64,000 nucleotides of DNA. It comes from Ectocarpus siliculosus. Taxonomy: Eukaryota; Sar; Phaeophyceae; Ectocarpales; Ectocarpaceae. Location: positions 7,923,699 through 7,987,698 of the forward strand of contig FN649741.1 of assembly GCA_000310025.1 (NCBI GenBank), written 5' to 3'. Below, piece after piece: positions 59,501-64,000 of this stretch. Below the pieces are notes generated by a model. It was not told the DNA's origin and did no database searches. It worked only from the letters and a program-made list of their open reading frames with translations. The position numbers and the translations under genes were made by a program. Positions within the stretch are counted from its first letter, which is position 1, and each line of letters begins with the position of its first letter.

Positions 59501-61866
59501 CCGGGAGAGAACGACATACCACTGAGTGAGCCAAGATCGGTAGAATCTAATGCACTGCGGGAGAAGGCCGAGCGTAAGGCATTCCTGCGCGAGCTGGACG
59601 CCATGGTTCGCCTGAGAAATCCTCATACCGTCAACGTCTACGGGGCGATCACCTCGCTGCCGGACCGCCTTGTTCTGGTCATGGAGCTGCTGGCGGGCGG
59701 TGACCTTCGGGCCATGCTGAAGAATTCCGAGCAGCCGCTTCCCGAGGATAAGTGCCGACAGATTATCCAGGATGTCTGCGCGGGGATGGCCTTCCTGCAC
59801 AGCAAGGCGACGGTGCATGGTGACCTCAAGTCTGCCAATGTTCTTCTGGATGGCCGTGGAAGGGCAAAGGTATGGTCGTCTTGTGCTACATGTAGATCGT
59901 GTCGTATTGCCGCGCTGGTGATGGTCCTGGCTGTCTGTGGAAGGGTTGAGCACGTACCCCGCATTCCTGTCGTCCTGTCGCCCGCCTCTGACGAGAAACG
60001 TCCACACGTTGCCCACACCGGCCGCTACAGGATGGGTCCCATGTAATTGTTTGTCGGTGGTGGTGGTGTTGAATTCGGCCGAAGAAAGAGCCGACGGCAC
60101 CGAATTCTTCACTTTTCCGTGTAATTGAACACGAGTTGCTTTGAAATGTTCAAACCCACAACATCACCCACAAAATATCTCAACAAGTTTTTTATCCTGC
60201 TGATTGGTCGTTTCATCTCTCCAGATTGGGGACTTCGGCACCTCTAGGTGGGCTCAGAACACCGAGAGGTCCACAGGCCTTGCCACGTACACCACCAATC
60301 CGGGACCAAGCGCCCACATTAGCTTTGCATGGACTGCCCCAGAGGTGAGGAGACGGCCTGGGTTTCTATCGTTTTCGGTGCTGGACTTTTACGGTGGTAT
60401 CAACATGGCAGGGATGCGGGGTATTTGCCTCTGTTCATCTGGAACAACACTGAACACGCCTGTGAAGTTGACGAATGCACGCGGTCTAGTCAGAGTGGTT
60501 ATGGTCTACTTCAGCTGAATTCCCGCACTGCTTGCAGATGTGAAGATCATGTGATACATCCAGAGAAATCTAGACTGAACGGCGTACTCTCGAAACTTTC
60601 CGCAAAACGTGTTAGGCGGCGTTGAGCGTCTCGGCAAGACGGCAGGCAACCCGCATGGATGGATTTGGGCTGAGTTTTTGAAGTACTCCAGAAAGTTTTT
60701 AGGGTTTCGGAAGATGTGCATCGTGTCAGCCAACAAGGGTACGTTGGCGAGTCTGTGAAATTGTTTCGTCTTGGAAGCTCTATGTCTCTGTCGCCTTGGA
60801 AACCGTCCTCTCGGTGTTCTTTTCCTCCAACGGAGAACCACAACAGTGGCGACTATTGTCTGGTGTGGTGCAGTGGCGAACATGAAGCACGAACTTCAAC
60901 CAACGGCTGTAGGTGCTGCCGCTCAAACTGTGCAAGATTATCTACAGGTCCATGCTCCCTTGTAGATGAAAAGTCAACATTATTGACGCTGCCCCGCGCC
61001 TAACCGGCTAGTTGTGTACGTCACGACGGTTTGAGGGATTTCGAACGCGATTTTCACGACAAGATCAGCCTGCCTCCAACAGGACTAGACTACTGTTGAG
61101 AGACCTTTGCCATACCCAAGTTCGAAACTACATGGGGCGTGCTCAGTGGCCGTCGATAGTTGTGTAACTGAAATACAGGAGCTGGCTTGTTTCCGTCATG
61201 CGGTGCAAAGCACACATCACGAGAGCCATCTCGACCCACGGCTCGTGCTTCAAAGCAATTGGCAGTGCCTCTGTGGTGTCAACACCGGCTGCACGAGCAG
61301 TGAGGGAGGTTCCCGGTGTTGTTGGTGTTCTACGCGGAAGGTGCCTAGTCCGGCGGGCACCCATCCGAAGTGGACCAATTGGGAAATTCACGGTGCTGTT
61401 CTCTCCTTGATCGCGCTTCGGCGATCCAGCGATACTAGCGCGAACGGCGTATTGCAACGCCTTTAACAAGGTGTGTACAGTAGGTATGTTGCGATTCGCA
61501 TGCAACTTGTCCCGTACGTGCGATCGAAGGCTCTCTTGGGCGTTGTGATTGCGCGTCTGACACTGTTCTCTTCCACCTGCGTGCGAGAAGGTGCTGGAGT
61601 CCAAGGAAACCTCCACGGCGAGCGACGTCTACAGCTTCGGGATGGTGGCGTGGGAGGTGCTGACGAGACAGACACCTTGGGCGGACCAAGCTCGGCCTCG
61701 AGACATCTACCTCCGTGTTGTCATGCGTGAGGAACGCCCCGCGATTCCCGCGGATGCCCCCGTAGACATCGCAGAGATGGTGCGCAGCTGCTGGGCCCAG
61801 GAGCCCGAAGACCGCCCGACGTTTCCAGGGCTTTGCAACTGGGGGTACGTCCGACGGACGGCTTGA
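41455..61866 (+). CDS. LRR receptor with repeated stalk, transmembrane segment, MLKL-like four-helix bundle and TKL-like kinase (5' incomplete)
   Basis: Exons: 41455-41526, 42277-42348, 43136-43207, 43959-44030, 44782-44853, 46443-46514, 47874-47918, 48399-48460, 49850-49945, 50577-50654, 51300-51395, 52050-52145, 54304-54399, 55562-56508, 57266-57457, 58665-58712, 59035-59253, 59471-59869, 60225-60344, 61591-61866. Every junction is in phase, giving about 1,066 visible residues. Rough order by visible residue: LRRs 1-144, cap to 180, Pro/Ala/Thr stalk to 334, membrane helix about 341-363 with an Arg-rich stop-transfer, disordered linker to about 580, four-helix bundle to about 729, kinase about 780-1050. 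The layout implies an extracellular ligand sensor coupled to a cytoplasmic kinase. LRR receptors of brown algae are known candidates for pathogen perception; that role here is inference. The signal peptide and N-terminal cap are not seen. One transcript is inferred from phase, not shown. Confidence 0.75.
42277..42348 (+). CDS. LRR exon 2 (type B)
   Basis: 72 bp, phase 2-2, encoding HLYSNGLTTLPEGIF then HNTTGLQT. Acceptor CGAAG, donor GTAAGT. Type B differs from type A mainly at the solvent-exposed positions before and after the LTTLPEG core. Confidence 0.85.
43136..43207 (+). CDS. LRR exon 3 (type A)
   Basis: 72 bp, phase 2-2, encoding YLAENELTTLPEGIF then GGLAALGT. Acceptor CGAAG, donor GTAAGT. 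Confidence 0.85.
43959..44030 (+). CDS. LRR exon 4 (type B)
   Basis: 72 bp, phase 2-2, encoding HMYSNGLTTLPEGIF then HHATGLQT. It differs from LRR exon 2 by five bases, three of them amino-acid changing (Leu-Met, Asn-His, Thr-Ala). Confidence 0.85.
44782..44853 (+). CDS. LRR exon 5 (type A)
   Basis: 72 bp, phase 2-2, encoding YLSENELTTLPEGIF then GSLTAVEI. Acceptor CACAG, donor GTAAGT. Confidence 0.85.
46443..46514 (+). CDS. LRR exon 6 (type C)
   Basis: 72 bp, phase 2-2, encoding SLANNDLTTLPEGVF then QGLSDLTT. It lies outside the tandem array in unrelated intron sequence, so it is probably the older C-terminal repeat. Confidence 0.8.
46515..47873 (+). other. intron between LRR exon 6 and the cap exon
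   Basis: No further LRR exon was found in this 1.36-kb interval on either strand, and nothing else is identifiable. Confidence 0.5.
47874..47918 (+). CDS. LRR C-terminal cap exon
   Basis: 45 bp, phase 2-2: WLDGNALECLPSTT plus a split Leu. It reads as a half repeat ending in the Cys-containing LECLP motif seen at the end of many extracellular LRR domains. Acceptor TTTTAG, donor GTGAGG. Confidence 0.7.
48399..48460 (+). CDS. cap/linker exon that converts phase 2 to phase 1
   Basis: 62 bp encoding VEVDDDVSDGLHVDAYGDEC between acceptor TTCGCAG and donor GTGAGT. It enters in phase 2 and leaves in phase 1, exactly what is needed to join the LRR cap to the phase-1 stalk exons. It is acidic, with a Cys that could pair with the cap Cys. 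Chosen by phase and splice sites, without family recognition. Confidence 0.6.
49850..49945 (+). CDS. stalk exon 1
   Basis: 96 bp, phase 1-1, acceptor CGGCAG, donor GTAAGA. Encodes ATLVPAPTPAPGTVAPGS, then TPLPTLAPGSGSE. Pro/Thr/Ala/Ser composition suggests an extended, probably O-glycosylated spacer between LRR domain and membrane (inference). Confidence 0.7.
50577..50654 (+). CDS. stalk exon 2, 78-bp variant
   Basis: Phase 1-1 with the same splice sites, but an 18-bp (six-codon) in-frame deletion removes the PGSTPQ-like part. Encodes ATLAPAPTPALGTAAP, then TPAPGSSSE. Confidence 0.7.
51300..51395 (+). CDS. stalk exon 3
   Basis: 96 bp, phase 1-1: ATLAPAATPALGTPAPGS, then APQPTQVPGSSSE. Confidence 0.7.
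52050..52145 (+). CDS. stalk exon 4
   Basis: 96 bp, phase 1-1: ATPAPAPTPAPGTATPGS, then TPPPRPAPGSGSE. The unit is followed by an unrelated insertion of about 1.45 kb. Confidence 0.7.
52487..52658. repeat. two-copy tandem repeat, 87-bp period
   Basis: AGTCTGCACGGGAAAAAA ... AAGCGACCGTCTCGGTTCCT ... CCCGGGGG ... AAGGCCGG is read twice in tandem with few changes. Confidence 0.95.
52680..53215. repeat. diverged three-copy repeat
   Basis: Motifs TTTCGGCTCGTGTG or TTTGGCTCGTGTG, GCCATTGrCTGCA, GCAGAGGGCnTGTGCATGA and GTCTCTCTCTG recur in shuffled, diverged copies about 230 bp apart. Confidence 0.55.
54304..54399 (+). CDS. stalk exon 5
   Basis: 96 bp, phase 1-1: ATLAPGAAPALGTAAPGS, then TPQPTQPPGSSSE. 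Its final G joins AG of the next exon to make the Glu that precedes GASTVDVVVG. Confidence 0.7.
54400..55561 (+). other. intron before the transmembrane exon
   Basis: No coding sequence is recognised. Most of it is mirrored at 23.38-24.6 kb in the left arm. It ends in a pyrimidine-rich tract and CACAG. The tract itself is open in one frame, which extends the apparent open frame upstream to 55366. Confidence 0.55.
55562..56508 (+). CDS. transmembrane, linker and first half of the four-helix bundle
   Basis: A 947-bp exon, phase 1 in, phase 0 out (donor GTGAGC). It begins GASTVDVVVGVAAGALALAA, then LGFFLHRRRAAKS: a single Gly/Ala/Val-rich membrane helix with a basic stop-transfer, which places what follows in the cytoplasm. 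A Pro/Ser/Gly/Glu-rich linker of about 220 residues follows. The last 70 residues (from YGQAVLAAAEELAHH through RCRSIVMMLERAAKVLGK) are amphipathic helices that continue in the next exon. The acceptor was chosen because it alone matches phase 1 of the stalk exons and is shared with the left-arm copy. Confidence 0.8.
57266..57457 (+). CDS. second half of the MLKL/HeLo-like four-helix bundle
   Basis: 192 bp, phase 0-0, 64 residues (GGDTSTEEERVLMEEVHDAV ... SYQNKSKLGKVL ... RRQDELNAVIDRAIWGLH). The pattern of two hydrophobic helices, then a SY.NKSKL..VL turn, then a charged helix with (R/Q)xxELNxxIDxA, is typical of the N-terminal four-helix bundle of MLKL-like and plant MCA/ADR-type adaptor domains found before TKL kinases. 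This is recognised by pattern, not by search. In animals and fungi related bundles drive membrane-directed cell death; in other proteins they only mediate association. Confidence 0.65.
57812..58065. repeat. direct duplication in an intron
   Basis: GACCGCTCTCGCGTCGGAAT ... GTTCCGATTCCG near 57812-57866 recurs at 58011-58065, separated by a CT/GT-rich low-complexity tract. Confidence 0.75.
58665..58712 (+). CDS. short exon closing the four-helix bundle
   Basis: 48 bp, phase 0-0: LGLQVQVGHDVAHLVK, after acceptor CGTCCAG and before donor GTGAGG. It continues the IWGLH helix of the preceding exon. An alternative acceptor at 58671-58676 (CTGCAG) would drop four residues and keep the frame. Confidence 0.6.
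59035..59253 (+). CDS. coiled-coil linker and kinase glycine-rich loop
   Basis: 219 bp, phase 0-0. It starts with a short repeat (AEAQAQAESLAQAQARAESL), probably a helical linker, then basic residues and IPEEHVSITTEVLGKGGFGV. GKGGFGVV is the nucleotide-binding loop, and the final AAAK supplies the ATP-anchoring Lys of subdomain II. Flanked by TTACCAG and GTATGA. Confidence 0.85.
59471..59869 (+). CDS. kinase N-lobe and catalytic loop (non-RD)
   Basis: 399 bp, phase 0-0, 133 residues. It contains the helix-C Glu (KAFLRELDAM), a Met-type gatekeeper (LVLVMELLAGGDL), FLHSKATVHGDLKSANVLL with catalytic Asp and metal-binding Asn, and ends before the DFG exon. The usual HRD Arg is Gly, so this is a non-RD kinase. 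The order and wording place it in the TKL/RLK-like group. Confidence 0.9.
60225..60344 (+). CDS. kinase activation segment (DFG to APE)
   Basis: 120 bp, phase 0-0, 40 residues. It opens IGDFGTSRWAQ and ends SFAWTAPE. The activation loop is rich in Thr, Ser and Tyr (STGLATYTTN), plausible phosphorylation sites. Confidence 0.9.
60345..61590 (+). other. 1.25-kb kinase intron
   Basis: The longest intron of the kinase part, with no coding sequence or recognised repeat inside. Confidence 0.5.
61591..61866 (+). CDS. kinase C-lobe, last confident exon
   Basis: VLESKETSTASDVYSFGMVA, then WEVLTRQTPW and the closing CWAQEPEDRPTF motif of TKL kinases. The invariant Asp of SDVYSFG is present. After RPTF the frame reads PGLCNWGYVRRTA and stops at 61864-61866, short of the usual final helix. 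Either the protein ends here or an exon junction near 61852 (GTACGT) leads to more sequence. Confidence 0.85.
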   Translation: MLESKETSTASDVYSFGMVAWEVLTRQTPWADQARPRDIYLRVVMREERPAIPADAPVDIAEMVRSCWAQEPEDRPTFPGLCNWGYVRRTA

Positions 61867-63249
61867 AGCACAAAGCTCTTGATTTTGAGGAACGCTTGAA
61901 TGGCCTTGGGCATGACCGTGGTACGTATCATGTGAGACGATACACACACCTAGCCGGTGATCTGTGCTACTGTATTTCATGTTTGCAGTGTCCTGGAAGC
62001 TGTACATAGATTGGGAGTTTACTGCTGTCGGTACGGCGTCTACAGTGACGTTTGCGTTGTGTATAGGCGCCTCCTGCCACCAGTATCATTGGCCTTGGTC
62101 AGTGTGCGGCCATCGTAGGCACAACCTTCATGGTTCCGGCGTGACCAATCGTAAAACCAGGGTGAATGCGGCGGGCTGTGGGAGAGCCCATAGTGCTGCA
62201 CGTGGGAAGATGGTGTGTCGATAGGGGAGGGTATCAGCTCCGAGCTCTAGCAGGCCACGGCCTTGAAAGACCGAGAGGAGCGTGCGAGATCGGTCATCAA
62301 TTCTAGTTGGGAGTTGGAGGAGAAGGTGCGGTGAGGGAGGGCTTCCCCGCTCTATAATAGCTCTCAGGAGGCCCGACGGGCATCGCTTAAATAGCCCGAC
62401 TGGGACCCCGGTTTGTCCGAACGAAGTCGGGACAGGTATCCCCCCCGACGACTGGGGTGATGTAATGCCCGTGGGGACGACGGTGCGTCTTTGCAGCAGC
62501 ATCCTTTGGAATAGCTAGCCGTAAAGGAAGGGGGAATGGGGACACAGACTATGGGAGAATAAACTGCAAGGATCGGCGAAGGTATGATCGGGGAGGAAGG
62601 CCTCCTCCACGGGACGCAGGGAAATGAAAGTAATACGATGAGGACCCAACTTTAGAACTATACAATAGCTAGCCATAAACGAGACGCCTGCTGCCGCCCT
62701 TGCCTATCCTCCCCGGCTCTATTCGCGGCAGCCCCAACAAAACACACTTCGAGATCATCTCAACCTTCGAACAACCTTAATGTTTCCGAAACACATGCCC
62801 GCGGCAAACAAGGCGATCGCGGATAGCCCCCTGCAAGATATCGCTTCGGCTACTTTCGTTCATTTGTTGTTGTAGACTCAAAACTGGTTTGCTGGTCTAG
62901 AGAGAATCGCACAAAGAGCTGAACGAGCGGTTTCTTCTCGTCCAAAGTCGGCAAAAAATCCCAAGGGAATGACCCACGCAAGTTCTCGAAGCCGCTGTTA
63001 GGAATGCCTAGAAAATGGCCACGAAAAAGAACCAAGATGTGTGGTAAGGTGGAATCGTCATCGAGGGTGGTCATGGAGCCAACTTTCGGTATCCATGGAG
63101 GACTAAATATCATCCGGGGTGCGCTGTTGGTTGAGCGGCGGCAAAATCCAATGAGGCCCGGTTTGATGGACCCTTCCAATATCAGCTCCAATGCTGCGCT
63201 ATTGACAGGACACGCAGATATTCCTGACAATATAAAATCAGGTTTGTAG
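61867..63249. other. 3' flank of the kinase gene, no further gene recognised
   Basis: Apart from the candidate exon near 62.3 kb, nothing is supported. A 126-residue minus-strand frame (62850-63230) overlaps an 81-residue plus-strand frame; neither resembles a known protein or has splice or context support. Confidence 0.4.
62254..62325 (+). CDS. candidate C-terminal exon or relic of one
   Basis: Between acceptor CTCTAGCAG and GTGCGG lies a 72-bp open segment encoding ATALKDREERARSVINSS, then WELEEK. This is what normally follows RPTF in TKL kinases (final alphaI-helix plus charged tail). Its phase does not fit the only visible donor near 61852, so it may be a relic or be joined through a site I missed. 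Confidence 0.35.
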
Positions 63250-63334
63250 AAGAAGAGAAGGACGGCCGGGCTACTGTAACACGAACGCAGAGGGAGGGCG
63301 GTTGGTCGGCGCCCTCACCTGGGGCTACGTGTAG
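63250..63334. repeat. dispersed repeat copy (also at 30967-31050)
   Basis: Same order of motifs (CGGCCGGGCTA, AACACGAACGCAGAGGG, GGGCGGTTGGT, GCCCTCACC) as the copy near 31 kb. Confidence 0.7.
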
Positions 63335-63354
63335 TTGAAGACTATACGTACAAC

Positions 63355-63520
63355 CCTGACCCTAACCCTAACCTGGGAGGGTTAGGGCCCCTGTTTTCGT
63401 CACGTGTCACAGAGAACAGGGTTCGGGTTTCAAAACAGGATCTCAGTTTGAAACCCGATTTCTGTTGTGTACGTTGTTGCAAGGGCCCCCTAGAGTTAGG
63501 GTTAGGGTTAGGGTAAGTCT
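63355..63520. repeat. interstitial telomere-like repeats, including a head-to-head pair
   Basis: CCCTAACCCTAACC is followed within a few bases by GGGAGGGTTAGGG, so C-strand and G-strand arrays meet head to head near 63370. A second array, GTTAGGGTTAGGGTTAGGG, lies at about 63496-63515. Confidence 0.9.
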
Positions 63521-64000
63521 TCAGTCCCCAGCCTTCTTTTGATTTCGAGGTAACGGGCGTGATGTCATTCCAAAGCCCTCGCGAGGGGCTTTAATTCGGC
63601 AATCCATGGTCTACCGTAGGGTTAGCGGTTGTGGAGATATGGCAAGCGATCGAACCCTAGGGTTTGGGGCTAGGGCGCACGGGATCCGATGACTTTACCA
63701 AATGATTTTTGGTTCGTGAGACTTGTTTTTTTGCACCGGACATGTGTTTTGGGAGCGTCCGAGGAGGATTTTTTTTCGGGGGCGGCGGAAGATTGGTCCC
63801 TTATCGTACTGGTTTCAGTATTGTCGGGGTGAGCGAGGGTTAGGGTTAGGATTAGGGTTAGTCTTCAGTCCCCAGGCTTCTTTTGATTTCGAGGTAACCG
63901 GCGTGACACCATTCGAAAGCCCTCGCGAGGGGCTTTAATTCGGTAACCCATGCTCTACGGTAGAGTTAGCGGTTGTGGAGATGCTCGCCACCCTGGTAAG
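63481..64000. repeat. tandem unit of about 352 bp seeded by TTAGGG arrays
   Basis: TTAGGG repeats, then GTCTTCAGTCCCCAG, CTTCTTTTGATTTCGAGGTA, AAAGCCCTCGCGAGGGGCTT and GTTAGCGGTTGTGGAGAT, occur at 63.49-63.65 kb and again at 63.84-63.98 kb in the same order. The AAAGCCC...GGGGCTTT core is itself a palindrome. It runs off the window end. Confidence 0.9.

Noticed and set aside
59420-60112. 230-residue minus-strand open frame
   Set aside because: Antisense to the kinase catalytic exon, which carries unmistakable kinase motifs on the plus strand.
62850-63230. 126-residue minus frame downstream of the kinase
   Set aside because: Similar in length to many chance frames here, overlaps a plus-strand frame, and resembles no family.

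Overview
The window looks like nuclear DNA of a brown alga, most likely Ectocarpus or a close relative. This is inference from the GC-rich coding exons, many short exons with canonical GT-AG introns, interstitial TTAGGG arrays, and a leucine-rich-repeat (LRR) receptor built from 72-bp single-repeat exons. Most of the 64 kb is intron, duplication and repeat. Two host genes can be rebuilt exon by exon, and in both the reading phase is continuous across every junction.

Region 1 (about 3.7-16.1 kb, minus strand) is a 19-exon gene for a 774-residue, almost wholly coiled-coil protein. It resembles SCLT1-type distal-appendage/basal-body proteins. One intron must use a GC-AG donor.

Region 2 (16.2-23.0 kb) has no recognised gene. 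It holds short tandem repeats and a near-perfect long inverted repeat (285-bp arms, 129-nt loop) at 19.3-20.05 kb, with the same peptide open in both arms.

Region 3 (23.0-26.9 kb and 49.2-55.9 kb) is a large inverted duplication. The left arm holds three stalk exons and a cut-down transmembrane exon on the minus strand. The right arm holds five stalk exons and the intact transmembrane exon on the plus strand. Between the arms lie a 1.2-kb TCATGAGCGG-type satellite, a terminal-inverted-repeat element beside an assembly gap (100 N), a small palindromic hairpin and several local duplications.

Region 4 (41.4-61.9 kb, plus strand) is the main feature: a receptor kinase gene whose visible part is six LRR exons, an LRR cap, five repeated Pro/Ala/Thr stalk exons, a transmembrane segment, a four-helix bundle resembling the N-terminal domain of MLKL/HeLo-type proteins, and a TKL-like non-RD protein kinase. 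The LRR exons are all phase 2-2 and the stalk exons all phase 1-1, and each sits in its own tandem genomic unit. Both parts of the ectodomain can therefore grow or shrink by whole-exon duplication without breaking the frame. About 1,066 residues are visible; the signal peptide and N-terminal cap were not found.

Region 5 (61.9-64 kb) is non-coding as far as can be seen. It ends in head-to-head and direct telomere-like repeats inside a roughly 352-bp tandem unit.
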